Source: an uncultured Porphyromonadaceae bacterium (GTDB lineage: Bacteria > Bacteroidota > Bacteroidia > Bacteroidales > Barnesiellaceae_A). Taken from it: a stretch of 64,000 bases of DNA. Each line of letters opens with the position of its first letter. The first letter of the stretch is position 1. A program made the position numbers and the translations under genes. The notes below the pieces were generated by a model. The model had not been told where the DNA came from. It ran no database searches and worked only from the letters and a program-made list of their open reading frames with translations. The stretch spans positions 868,001 through 932,000 of the forward strand of contig UPZG01000001.1 in the NCBI GenBank assembly GCA_900538705.1, given 5' to 3'. Positions 9,021-17,723 of this stretch are shown here, one piece after another.

Positions 9021-9458
9021 ATGAGAAAGACCATGTTATCGATGTTGACGTTATGCGTTATCGCGGTTGCTCCGGCAGTGACGGCACAAACACCTCAAGT
9101 AAAAAATGACGGAAGGGCTGTAACGCAAGAAAAACGTTATGAGGTACTTACAGAGAAGTTAGGGCTTTCTGACGCTCAAGTGAAGGAGCTGAAAGAAGTT
9201 GATGCCAAGTTTAAAACTGTAAAGGCCGAAGCTCAACGTCAAATGCAGGAAGCAAAAACAGAGCGTGACTCGTTGATAAAGAAAGTACTTACTCCTGAGC
9301 AGTATGCTAAGATGCTTGAGATGCGCTTAGACGGTCGTAAAGTACGTCGTGCAGAGATGAGAGCTCCCAGAGGTGAACGCATGGCACCTCCTTGCTGTCC
9401 GGTCGATTCTACCGATTGTCCTCAACACAACAAGCCGATGCATCGACACAGAAAATAG
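9021..9458 (+). CDS. small periplasmic Spy/CpxP-like protein
   Basis: A 145-residue exported protein: signal peptide of about 22 residues ending in TAQ, then a charged helical region with an LTxxQ-like motif (LGLSDAQVKELKEV, residues about 49-62) and a second one (LTPEQYAKMLEMR, about 95). Paired LTxxQ motifs are typical of Spy/CpxP chaperone-like and metal-resistance proteins. The tail is Cys/His/Met rich (APPCCPVDSTDCPQHNKPMHRHRK), which suggests metal binding. It has a good AG-rich ribosome site (AGGAG) and its own terminator. Function is inference; stress or metal protection near a ZIP gene is plausible. Confidence 0.75.
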   Translation: MRKTMLSMLTLCVIAVAPAVTAQTPQVKNDGRAVTQEKRYEVLTEKLGLSDAQVKELKEVDAKFKTVKAEAQRQMQEAKTERDSLIKKVLTPEQYAKMLEMRLDGRKVRRAEMRAPRGERMAPPCCPVDSTDCPQHNKPMHRHRK

Positions 9459-9506
9459 AGCAATAGTTTCATAGGATAAATTTTAAGAAAATCAGATTGT
9501 AAAGAA

Positions 9507-9545
9507 AAAAGGCCTCTTGGCAGTGATGCCAGGAGGCTTTTTATA
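9507..9545 (+). terminator. terminator after the Spy-like gene
   Basis: 16-base arms at 9507-9522 and 9527-9542 with two G-U pairs and a GTGA loop, followed by T residues. Confidence 0.9.
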
Positions 9546-9839
9546 TGAAAACAAGGTTCTTAATATACATACTGATGCGTATTAGCAGGTATGTTGGGTG
9601 GCTTCGCAGAAAAGTAGCGTGCCTTTTGAAAGGCGGATTCTACTTAACTTATTGATAATCATGACAAAGTGTCGTATTTTGAGCCGTTTTGTCGCCTATT
9701 CCTGCCTTTTTCTGCCGTTTTGTCTTATTGGGCGTATCGGCATCGCTTTTGTAAGATATAAATCGAACATCCTGCTCACAGGGGTGTTTAAGAAGATGGT
9801 TACACCATCGATATAATAAGAAAGGAGAAAAATAAAGAT
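9546..9839 (+). other. clpB leader region with a hairpin
   Basis: No gene is supported in these 294 bases. A two-part hairpin at 9612-9645 has arms AAGTAG/CTACTT outside and GCCTTT/AAAGGC inside. I found no full TAnnTTTG promoter, so clpB may use a different sigma factor or promoter type. The ribosome site AAGGAG lies just before the clpB ATG. Confidence 0.4.
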
Positions 9840-12428
9840 ATGAACTTCAACAATTTTACAATCAAATCGCAAGAGGCCATACAGAAAGCTGTCGATTACG
9901 TGACGCAACATGGTGGTCAGAGTATCGAGGCGGTGCATCTGTTACGAGGAGTGATAGATGTGGGCGACAGCCTGATAGACTTTGTATTCCAGAAGTTGGG
10001 CGTCAACAAGACTTCGATGATACAATGGCTCGACCGTTCTATTGCCGGACAACCTAAGGTAAGTGGTGGTGAACCGTATTTGAGCCGTGAAGCAAACGAG
10101 GTATTGCAGCGCGCTACGGACTATTCGTCGAAGCTGGGTGACCAGTTTGTGGCGTTGGAATCGGTGCTGATGGCTTTGTTCCTTGTAAAGAGTGAGGCTT
10201 CTACTTATCTGAAAGATGCCGGTGTTACCGAGAAAGAGTTGGGTGCTGCCATTGATGAGTTGCGCCGTGGTAAAAAGGTAACAGATCAAGGAGCAGAAAG
10301 TACGTATAACGCTTTGTCGAAGTATGCTATCAACCTGAACGAGCGTGCCCGTACAGGCAAGCTCGACCCAGTGATTGGCCGAGACGAAGAGATAAGGCGT
10401 GTGTTGCAGATATTAAGCCGTCGTACCAAGAATAATCCTATCTTGATAGGTGAACCTGGTACGGGTAAAACAGCTATCGCCGAGGGCCTGGCCCATCGTA
10501 TTGTACGTGGTGATGTGCCTGAGAACCTGAAATCGAAACAGATTTTCTCGCTCGATATGGGTGCTTTGGTCGCAGGTGCCAAGTATAAAGGTGAGTTTGA
10601 GGAGCGACTGAAAGCTGTTGTAAATGAGGTTATCGAGTCTGATGGCGACATTATCCTCTTTATAGATGAAATACACACCTTGGTGGGTGCCGGTAAGGGC
10701 GAAGGCGCTATGGATGCAGCCAACATACTGAAACCTGCATTGGCTCGTGGTGAGCTGCGTGCCATAGGTGCTACGACTCTCGACGAATACCAAAAGTATT
10801 TTGAGAAGGATAAGGCGCTCGAACGTAGGTTCCAAATCGTTATGGTCGACGAGCCAGACGAGATGAGTTCTATCTCTATCTTGCGTGGTTTGAAGGAACG
10901 TTACGAAAATCACCACAAGGTACGTATCAAAGACGATGCTATCATTGCAGCCGTACAACTTTCAGAGCGTTACATTACAGACCGGTTCTTGCCCGATAAG
11001 GCAATAGACCTTATGGATGAGGCAGCTGCCAAATTGCGGCTTGAAGTCGATTCTGAGCCAGAGGCGCTGGATGAGATTGTACGTCGGTTGAAACAACTCG
11101 AAATTGAGCGTGAGGCTATCAAACGTGAGAATGATAAGGAAAAGCTTGATACGCTGGGTAGGGAAATAGCCGACTTGCGCGAGGAAGAGACGCGCTTGCG
11201 TGCTAAATGGACTGCCGAGAAAGAGTGCATGAATCGCATACAGCAGAACAAAATAGACATAGAAAACCTGCGCTTTGAGGCTGATAGAGCCGAACGCGAG
11301 GGTGACTATGGCAAGGTTGCCGAAATACGGTATGCACGTATCAAGCAAAAAGAGGATGAGATTGCCGATGAGCAGAAGAAGCTGCACGAGTTGCAAGGCG
11401 ATAAGGCAATGATAAAGGAGGAAGTTGATGCCGAAGATATTGCCGATGTCGTATCACGTTGGACGGGTATACCCGTGAGCAAGATGTTGCAAAGCGAGCG
11501 CGAAAAACTGCTCCATCTTGAGGAAGAGCTGCACAAGCGTGTAGTAGGGCAGGATGAGGCCATCAGTGCTATCGCCGATGCTGTACGTCGTAGTCGTGCC
11601 GGGTTGAATGACCCACGTCGTCCTATCGGTTCGTTTATCTTCTTGGGTACGACAGGTGTAGGTAAAACGGAGCTTGCCAAGGCATTGGCCGAGTATCTGT
11701 TTGACGACGAAAATATGTTGACTCGTATTGATATGAGTGAATATCAAGAGAAGTTTAGCGCGACACGGCTGATAGGTTCACCTCCAGGATACGTAGGTTA
11801 TGAAGAGGGTGGTCAGCTCACCGAGGCAATACGTCGTAAACCCTACTCGGTAGTGCTCTTTGATGAGATAGAGAAGGCACACCCCGATATCTTCAACGTA
11901 TTGTTGCAGGTACTCGATGATGGTCGTCTTACCGATAATAAAGGTAGGTTGGTAAACTTTAAGAACACGATTATCATCATGACCTCAAATATGGGTTCGC
12001 AGCTCATCCGTGAAAACTTCTCGCACATTACGCCAGAGAATCGCAGTGAGGTGATAGAAAAGACCAAGGAAGAGGTACTTTCGATGTTGAAACAAACCAT
12101 CCGACCCGAATTCCTCAATCGTATCGATGAAACTATCATGTTTACGCCATTGAGCGAAAACGAAATTCGCGATATTGTACGTTTACAGATAGAGAGTGTA
12201 GAACGGTTGTTGGCTAAGAATGGCGTGACGCTCGACGTTACTCCTGCAGCTCTCACCTTGATAGCCAAGGAGGGTTACGACCCCGAGTTCGGTGCACGTC
12301 CTGTGAAGAGGGTTATACATCGTCAAGTGCTCAATCCGCTCTCGAAGTCATTGCTTGCAGGTACGGTCAACAATGAGCATCCTATTGTAGTAGATGCCGA
12401 AGGCGACAAATTGGTATTCCGCAATTGA
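9840..12428 (+). CDS. clpB: ATP-dependent disaggregase ClpB
   Basis: An 862-residue Hsp100 protein that works with DnaK to pull apart protein aggregates. Domain order: N-terminal Clp repeat domain (1-145), first AAA+ module with Walker A GEPGTGKT (204-211) and pore/Walker B region LFIDEIHTLVGAGKGEGAMDA, long coiled-coil middle domain (about 405-525), second AAA+ module with Walker A TTGVGKTE near residue 605, and a C-terminal D2-small domain (FGARPVKRVI). The presence of the middle domain separates ClpB from ClpA and ClpC. It is monocistronic with a terminator at 12537. Confidence 0.97.
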   Translation: MNFNNFTIKSQEAIQKAVDYVTQHGGQSIEAVHLLRGVIDVGDSLIDFVFQKLGVNKTSMIQWLDRSIAGQPKVSGGEPYLSREANEVLQRATDYSSKLGDQFVALESVLMALFLVKSEASTYLKDAGVTEKELGAAIDELRRGKKVTDQGAESTYNALSKYAINLNERARTGKLDPVIGRDEEIRRVLQILSRRTKNNPILIGEPGTGKTAIAEGLAHRIVRGDVPENLKSKQIFSLDMGALVAGAKYKGEFEERLKAVVNEVIESDGDIILFIDEIHTLVGAGKGEGAMDAANILKPALARGELRAIGATTLDEYQKYFEKDKALERRFQIVMVDEPDEMSSISILRGLKERYENHHKVRIKDDAIIAAVQLSERYITDRFLPDKAIDLMDEAAAKLRLEVDSEPEALDEIVRRLKQLEIEREAIKRENDKEKLDTLGREIADLREEETRLRAKWTAEKECMNRIQQNKIDIENLRFEADRAEREGDYGKVAEIRYARIKQKEDEIADEQKKLHELQGDKAMIKEEVDAEDIADVVSRWTGIPVSKMLQSEREKLLHLEEELHKRVVGQDEAISAIADAVRRSRAGLNDPRRPIGSFIFLGTTGVGKTELAKALAEYLFDDENMLTRIDMSEYQEKFSATRLIGSPPGYVGYEEGGQLTEAIRRKPYSVVLFDEIEKAHPDIFNVLLQVLDDGRLTDNKGRLVNFKNTIIIMTSNMGSQLIRENFSHITPENRSEVIEKTKEEVLSMLKQTIRPEFLNRIDETIMFTPLSENEIRDIVRLQIESVERLLAKNGVTLDVTPAALTLIAKEGYDPEFGARPVKRVIHRQVLNPLSKSLLAGTVNNEHPIVVDAEGDKLVFRN

Positions 12429-12536
12429 TGCGGTCATAAATGCCAGCTGGCCGGATGCCAATGTATTTGGTAGAAAAGGGCGGCAAAGCAAAGATTGTGA
12501 ATATTTGATACTGTTTGCCTGACGGTAATAATAACT

Positions 12537-12583
12537 AAGTGCCACATCGTAAAAGAGATTTGCGATGTGGCACTTTCTTTTTA
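12537..12583 (+). terminator. terminator after clpB
   Basis: 13-base perfect arms (12537-12549 and 12563-12575) around a 13-base loop, followed by a T-rich tract. It starts about 110 bases after the clpB stop; nothing else is seen in that gap. Confidence 0.85.
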
Positions 12584-12773
12584 GCGATTTGTAGCAAAAT
12601 ACATGCCCGATTCTTATCTTTTATAAGACATCGGCTATCTAACGACGTTACTATTTTATAGTAAATAGCTCATTTAGTACATAAATGTAAGCAAAAAGTA
12701 GTGTTTCTGTTAAATAATTAAAATTCCGTGATTTTTTTTGGTTATTAGCTATGCTATATAACATAAATGGATA

Positions 12774-12860
12774 TATCTTTGCATTGTGTTTTTCATAGTA
12801 TTAGATTAAGATTAAGGTTAACGAGGATTGGTTGTCGTGAGACAATCAATTTTTTTTGTC
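12774..12860 (+). ncRNA. candidate small RNA of about 70 nt
   Basis: A TATCTTTG element (12774-12781) is followed about 45 bases later by a compact intrinsic terminator: arms 12827-12836 and 12841-12850 with a GTGA tetraloop, one G-U pair, then seven T. No reading frame of useful length lies between them, and no plus-strand gene follows because the next gene (flavodoxin) is on the other strand. The predicted transcript runs from about 12787 to 12857. The -33 box is poor (ATG where TTG is expected). The rest of 12584-12935 is AT-rich and shows nothing else. Confidence 0.45.
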
Positions 12861-12935
12861 CCTATCCGTAGTGTCGCGGCTTCTTTTTATGTTGTCTGAT
12901 AAGCCTCAATTGTCAATCTGCTTTATACGGGCAGT

Positions 12936-13493
12936 CTATAGCTTTTCAATCCACTCTTTTATTATATTACGATTGGTACGATTAAGTAGTCGTCCATTTT
13001 TCCATTGTAAAGTGGGATATTCTTTTTTGAGTGAGGCCACACTGTTGTCGATACTGCTTCCACCCGATGTGGCAAAGGGAATCAGAACTTTTCCCTCTAA
13101 GTTGTAGCTTTCGATAAACGTGTTGATAACCCTTGGCGCAAGGTCCCACCAAATAGGGTAGCCTATGAAAATGATGTCGTAATCGGCTATATTAGCTGAT
13201 ATAGGCTTTATGGCCGGGCGCGTTTGTGGGTCGTTCATCTCTATAGAACTGCGAGATTGTTTGTCGTTCCAGTTAAGGTCGTCGTTCGTGTAAGGCGTTT
13301 GAGGCTCTATTTTGAGGAGGTCGCCGCCCGTTACATCTGCAATTTCGCGGGCTACACGTGCTGTGGTGCCGGTTGCCGAGAAATAGGCAACCAAAGTTTG
13401 TTGAGTATTCATATCGGTTTTCTCTTCTTTTTGTGCGCAGGCTGTGACACAAATAGAGGCCACAGTAGCGGCAGTTATTAAAAATTTGTTCAT
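12936..13493 (-). CDS. lipoprotein flavodoxin
   Basis: A 185-residue flavodoxin fold protein. The chosen start (13493) begins a lipoprotein signal with lipobox VTAC; an upstream in-frame ATG at 13511 only adds six residues. The FMN phosphate loop is AYFSATGTTARVA, and later FIGYPIWWDLAPRVINTFIE and FATSGGSSIDN match the isoalloxazine-binding loops of the flavodoxin_4 group. Membrane-anchored flavodoxins face the periplasm, unlike the usual cytosolic carriers, so it may feed electrons to an envelope reductase (inference). A CAAAGATA, the -7 element on the minus strand, lies at 13563-13570. Confidence 0.88.
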   Translation of the reverse strand: MNKFLITAATVASICVTACAQKEEKTDMNTQQTLVAYFSATGTTARVAREIADVTGGDLLKIEPQTPYTNDDLNWNDKQSRSSIEMNDPQTRPAIKPISANIADYDIIFIGYPIWWDLAPRVINTFIESYNLEGKVLIPFATSGGSSIDNSVASLKKEYPTLQWKNGRLLNRTNRNIIKEWIEKL

Positions 13494-13670
13494 ATCAAGT
13501 GGTTTTTGCAAGGTTAACTAAGCAATCTGTTGTAGGACGTCCGGTCACACTTTCTTTTTATACAAAGATAGGTACTTTTGTCTTGTTGTAACGATAGCGT
13601 CATTACGGTTGTTTTTACCTCAATTACTTATTGCTTGCGTTTTACGATTGGAATATATGGTATAGCAAGA

Positions 13671-14807
13671 TTATGCCATCTCATCAATGTGAAAGAGGTC
13701 GGCTATGATGCTGTCTGAGATGAAAATACCACGTCGAGAAATACGCAGGTATGGAGCATCATACTCCATTGTGCCTTGTTGTATGTAGGGCGTTGCCTGT
13801 TGCATTAAATAGTGTGCGAGCTTGCTCCCGAAGGTGGCGGCTACTTGGGTACAGTCAATACCTCGTCTTGTGCGCAGACGGGTGAGTAGCATGTCGTTGA
13901 AGCGGTCGTCTGTTGTGAGCTGTTCTTCCTCGTAACAGCATCGGTGTGACTCTATGTTCTTGATGTATAGAAGCGTATTACGGGGATTATAGCGGCGGCA
14001 GATACCGTCGTAACTATGAGCTGCTGCCCCAAGACCGAGATACGGTATATTTTGCCAATAAGATGAGTTGTGTCGAGAGTGGTATCCGGGAAGTGCAAAG
14101 TTTGATATTTCATATTGTTCAAATCCGGCTGCTTGTAGGCTATCTATAAGAGTCTCGTACATGGCAAGCGACAACTCATCGTCGCATTCCTTTATTACAC
14201 CTTTCTGCTTGAGGGTATATAGGGCTGTTCCTTCTTCGTATGTAAGGGCGTATGCCGATATGTGTTGTATGCCTAAGCCGATGGCTGTATCTATATTATG
14301 TTGCCAGGCTTTTAGGCTCTGTCCGGGTAATGCGTATATGAGGTCGATGCTGATGTTTTGGAACCCGGCTTCTTGACACCGCCTTACGGCATCGATAGCT
14401 GCTTGTGATGAGTGTCGGCGTCGTAGAAATTGTAGGTCGGTATCGTGGAAACTTTGTATCCCCATGCTGATGCGGTTGATGGGTAAATGAGAGAGAGCCT
14501 CTATATATATAGGTGTAAGGTCGTCGGGATTACATTCGATTGTCGTTTCAATACTGTGGCCTATTTCTATGTGGCGGGCTATGCCGGTAAAAAGTTTATG
14601 CAGTAAGGTCGGAGACAGTTGCGAGGGAGTACCGCCACCTAAGTAGAGGGTTTCTACCGCCGATGTCAGTTCGTGGGCGCGCATGGAAGCCTCTTCACAC
14701 AACGCATCGATGTATCGTTCTTGTAAAGAGGTGTCGGTACCCGAGTGAAAGTCGCAGTAGATACAACGGGTACGGCAAAAGGGAATATGTATATATAGCC
14801 CGCTCAT
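13671..14807 (-). CDS. hemW: radical SAM heme chaperone HemW
   Basis: A 378-residue radical SAM protein. The CxxxCxxC cluster ligands are in FCRTRCIYCDF near the N-terminus, followed by the glycine-rich SAM motif LYLGGGTPS and the HemW-type NPDD and ISMGIQSF segments. HemW delivers heme to membrane proteins and is distinct from coproporphyrinogen dehydrogenase HemN, which has a longer N-terminal region. The start at 14807 (MSGLYIHIPFC) is favoured because a TATCTTTG element on the minus strand occupies 14830-14823, upstream of it, so the ATG at 14825 would lie in the promoter. Confidence 0.92.
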   Translation of the reverse strand: MSGLYIHIPFCRTRCIYCDFHSGTDTSLQERYIDALCEEASMRAHELTSAVETLYLGGGTPSQLSPTLLHKLFTGIARHIEIGHSIETTIECNPDDLTPIYIEALSHLPINRISMGIQSFHDTDLQFLRRRHSSQAAIDAVRRCQEAGFQNISIDLIYALPGQSLKAWQHNIDTAIGLGIQHISAYALTYEEGTALYTLKQKGVIKECDDELSLAMYETLIDSLQAAGFEQYEISNFALPGYHSRHNSSYWQNIPYLGLGAAAHSYDGICRRYNPRNTLLYIKNIESHRCCYEEEQLTTDDRFNDMLLTRLRTRRGIDCTQVAATFGSKLAHYLMQQATPYIQQGTMEYDAPYLRISRRGIFISDSIIADLFHIDEMA

Positions 14808-14891
14808 GATGGTTGAGGTGTGCAAAGATAATGTATAGCTGCCGAAAGTGGAAGAGTATTATATAAAGCCGTTGAAAAAAGAGTTGGCAAG

Positions 14892-14923
14892 TTTCATATT
14901 ATGCTCATCATGTACTATCTTTG
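14892..14923 (+). promoter_or_regulatory. promoter of the structured RNA
   Basis: TTTC at 14892-14895 (one mismatch to TTTG), 20 bases, TATCTTTG at 14916-14923. No protein gene in this direction begins within 570 bases, but the structured RNA begins about five bases later. Confidence 0.7.
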
Positions 14924-14927
14924 TAAT

Positions 14928-15240
14928 GCCTACTGAGGTAGGATTTCGTTTTACAGAGGCGTTTGCCTTATCCTTGACACCCAAATTCGCCAAATTTTTA
15001 TTCCGAGGATGATGTGACACGCCTGCACTTGATGTTTGTTGTGTTCTTACAGTTGGCTTTGCAGACTGTAAGTCGCAATGAGTATAAGCGTGGGTATTGT
15101 AGTCGATTCGGAATACGGTGTTTGGCGATACCGGGTGTCAGATTGGCAACAGTTCCCACGTCTCGTAAGTATATATGCTCGTATTGGGAACACGGGCCCA
15201 AATAAAATAAGATGAAACGAATAGAGATAGGTCTTTCCCA
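14928..15240 (+). ncRNA. candidate rod-shaped structured RNA, about 300 nt
   Basis: Complementary segments are nested in strict order, as in a long imperfect hairpin. From the outside in: 14928-14934 with 15225-15232 (one bulge), 14945-14953 with 15213-15221, 14956-14961 with 15159-15164, 14963-14967 with 15145-15149, 14975-14982 with 15133-15140 (8/8), 14987-14994 with 15121-15128 (8/8), 14999-15006 with 15108-15115 (8/8), 15018-15022 with 15088-15092, and the tip 15046-15053 with 15065-15072 (8/8). An additional local hairpin GTTCCCA/TGGGAAC lies at 15152-15194. A Bacteroidota promoter ends at 14923. The rod shape recalls 6S RNA or the Bacteroidales-1 motif; no RNase P, tmRNA or SRP signature is visible. 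The exact 3' end is uncertain. Confidence 0.7.
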
Positions 15241-15499
15241 CCTCTTTTATGCCCTTTGTATTGTCAACGGAAGTTTTGCCTGGTGGCTGATATCGGGAGC
15301 AGTATGCTACAATGCAATAGTGCGTTTATGGCTATGGTTGCAAATTGTAGCTTTTTGTATAGGTAGATAGTAAAATATGTTTTCTAACATATAGAGTAGG
15401 GTTGCACAATACATATAAATTATATAATTTGCTGCCGCTTTCGCAAAAAAAGCGACAGCGTAAAACCTTTTTATACTTATAACCTTAAAAGCCAATATT
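15241..15499 (+). other. leader region of the EF-G2 gene
   Basis: No gene supported. An imperfect hairpin (GCTGCCGCTTT / AAAGCGACAGC, about 15431-15460) precedes the EF-G2 start by 40 bases. A short frame starting at 15212 (52 codons, hydrophobic) overlaps the RNA and is not called. Confidence 0.4.
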
Positions 15500-17656
15500 A
15501 TGAAGGTCTATAATTCACAAGAAATCAAAAACATTGCCCTTTTGGGAAGTAAAGGAGCCGGTAAGACCACTCTCGCTGAAGCTATGCTTTACGAGTGTGG
15601 CGTGATAAAACGTAGAGGAAGTGTTGATGCAGGCAATACAGTGACCGATTATTTCCCGGTAGAGAAAGAGTATGGCTACTCGGTATTTCCCACAGTGTTT
15701 TATGCCGAGTTCCTCAATAAAAAGCTCAATGTGATAGATTGCCCTGGAGCTGACGATTTTGTGGGTGGTGCCATTACGGCATTGAGTGTTACCGATACAG
15801 GTGTGATAGTAATAGACTCGCAATATGGCGTTGAGGTAGGTACGCAGAATATATTCCGTACAGCCGAAAGGTTGGAGAAGCCTGTAATCTTTGCCATGAA
15901 TCAGCTCGATGGTGAGAAAGCTGATTATGATAACTCGATAGAACAGTTGCGTGAGCATTTCGGCAATCGGGTGGTGCAAGTACAATATCCACTCTCGTGT
16001 GGCCCTACGTTCAATTCTATGATTGACGTACTGTTGATGAAAAAATATAGCTGGGGGCCCGATGGTGGCGTTCCTACCATATCGGAAATTCCTGAGGAGG
16101 AGATGGAAAAAGCCAAAGAGCTGAACCAGAAGTTGGTGGAAGCTGCCGCAGAGAATGACGAGACACTGATGGAGAAATTCTTCGACCAAGGTTCTCTTAC
16201 CGAAGATGAGATGCGTGAAGGTATACGTAAGGGCCTCGTTACGCGCAGCATTTTCCCCGTATTCTGTGTGAGCGCGTTGCGCGATATGGGCGTGCGCCGC
16301 ATGATGGAATTCCTGGGTAACGTAGTGCCATTCGTAAATGATATGCCCAATCCCGTGACTACCGACGGAGTAGAAGTAGCTCCCGACCCGGAAGCTCCCA
16401 CAAGTATATTTGTTTTCAAGACAAGTGTCGAGCCTCATATTGGTGAGGTATATTACTTTAAAGTAATGTCGGGTGTATTGAAAGAGGGAGATGACCTGCA
16501 GAATATGAATCGTGGTAGCCGCGAGCGTATGGCGCAAATATTCTGCGTATGCGGTCAGTTGCGTACCAAGGTCGAGCAACTCGTAGCCGGTGATATAGGC
16601 GCCAGCGTGAAGCTCAAAGATGTGCGCACCGGTAATACACTCAATGCAAAAGGTTGTGAGTATGTATTTGATTTCGTGCGTTATCCTGCACCCAAGTTCC
16701 AGCGTGCCATCAAGCCAGTAAATGAAGCCGATGCCGAGAAACTGAGCGAAATATTGACACGTATGCACGAGGAAGACCCCACATGGGAAGTTGTACAATC
16801 GAAAGAGTTGAAACAGACCATTGTGTCGGGACAGGGAGAGTTCCACTTGCGTACCCTCAAATGGCGTATTGAAAATAATGACAAGTTGCCAATCGAATTC
16901 CTTGAGCCGCGCATTCCTTATCGTGAAACCATTACCAAGCCTGCACGTGCCGATTATCGTCACAAAAAACAATCGGGTGGTGCCGGTCAGTTTGGTGAGG
17001 TTCACCTTATCGTAGAACCATATTACGACGGCATGCCTGCTCCCGATACTTATAAGTTTGGTAACCAGGAGTATCGTATGAGTGTGCGCGATACCCAAAC
17101 CATCGATTTGGAATGGGGCGGTAAGTTGGTCGTTGTAAACTGTATCGTAGGTGGGGCCATAGATGCACGCTTTGTTCCTGCTATTGTGAAAGGTTTAATG
17201 GACCGTATGGAGCAAGGCCCTCTTACCGGTTCGTATGCCCGTGACGTGCGCGTATGCATTTACGATGGCAAGATGCACCCGGTAGATTCTAACGAAATAT
17301 CGTTCCGTTTGGCTGCTCGTAATGCATTCAGTGAGGCATTCCGTAATGCTGGTCCTAAAATCTTGGAGCCTGTATATGATGTGGAAGTATTGGTTCCGGG
17401 CGACAAGATGGGCGATGTTATGAGCGATTTGCAAGGTCGTCGTGCCATTATCATGGGTATGACCAGCGAAAAAGGTTTTGAAAAGATTTCGGCCAAAGTT
17501 CCTTTGAAAGAGATGTCGTCATATTCTACATCGCTAAGCTCTATTACCGGTGGACGCTCATCGTTTACAATGAAATTTGCCTCGTATGAACTTGTTCCGG
17601 GTGATGTACAAGACAAACTGTTAAAGGCTTATCAAGCCGAATGTACCGAAGATTAA
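15500..17656 (+). CDS. fusA2: EF-G paralogue (EF-G2 type) with altered GTPase motifs
   Basis: A 718-residue translation factor with the five-domain EF-G layout. The P-loop is GSKGAGKT (16-23) instead of the usual AHIDAGKT form. The switch II motif reads DCPGAD (80-85), so the catalytic His of DTPGH is an Ala. Switch I has no RGIT motif, and the G4 motif is NQLD (134-137). Domains III-V are conserved (LRTLKWRIENN, then SGGAGQFGEVHL and the C-terminal GGRSSFTMKFASYE). This is the pattern of the Bacteroidota EF-G2, reported in B. thetaiotaomicron to move ribosomes without GTP hydrolysis and to matter under carbon limitation. The normal fusA is not in the window. Confidence 0.88.
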   Translation: MKVYNSQEIKNIALLGSKGAGKTTLAEAMLYECGVIKRRGSVDAGNTVTDYFPVEKEYGYSVFPTVFYAEFLNKKLNVIDCPGADDFVGGAITALSVTDTGVIVIDSQYGVEVGTQNIFRTAERLEKPVIFAMNQLDGEKADYDNSIEQLREHFGNRVVQVQYPLSCGPTFNSMIDVLLMKKYSWGPDGGVPTISEIPEEEMEKAKELNQKLVEAAAENDETLMEKFFDQGSLTEDEMREGIRKGLVTRSIFPVFCVSALRDMGVRRMMEFLGNVVPFVNDMPNPVTTDGVEVAPDPEAPTSIFVFKTSVEPHIGEVYYFKVMSGVLKEGDDLQNMNRGSRERMAQIFCVCGQLRTKVEQLVAGDIGASVKLKDVRTGNTLNAKGCEYVFDFVRYPAPKFQRAIKPVNEADAEKLSEILTRMHEEDPTWEVVQSKELKQTIVSGQGEFHLRTLKWRIENNDKLPIEFLEPRIPYRETITKPARADYRHKKQSGGAGQFGEVHLIVEPYYDGMPAPDTYKFGNQEYRMSVRDTQTIDLEWGGKLVVVNCIVGGAIDARFVPAIVKGLMDRMEQGPLTGSYARDVRVCIYDGKMHPVDSNEISFRLAARNAFSEAFRNAGPKILEPVYDVEVLVPGDKMGDVMSDLQGRRAIIMGMTSEKGFEKISAKVPLKEMSSYSTSLSSITGGRSSFTMKFASYELVPGDVQDKLLKAYQAECTED

Positions 17657-17723
17657 TTTGCTTGAACTCTTGTTCTTCGTGTTGAATGAAGCGAGGACGA
17701 AGTTAAATGCAGGTTAAATAATC

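Noticed and set aside
9598..9816. 72-codon frame upstream of clpB
   Set aside because: Contains the leader hairpin; no promoter, no family resemblance.
12856..13107. Plus-strand frame antisense to the flavodoxin gene
   Set aside because: Shadow frame of a clear gene on the opposite strand.
15014..15205. 63-codon frame on the plus strand, and a hydrophobic 52-codon frame at 15212-15370
   Set aside because: Both overlap the structured RNA, the first uses GTG, neither has a good ribosome site, and the helices explain the sequence better.
14928..15240. RNase P RNA, tmRNA or large SRP RNA as identity of the structured RNA
   Set aside because: No GAGGAAAGTCC box of RNase P, no tag-peptide/CCA end of tmRNA, and no GGAA-loop S domain of SRP are present.
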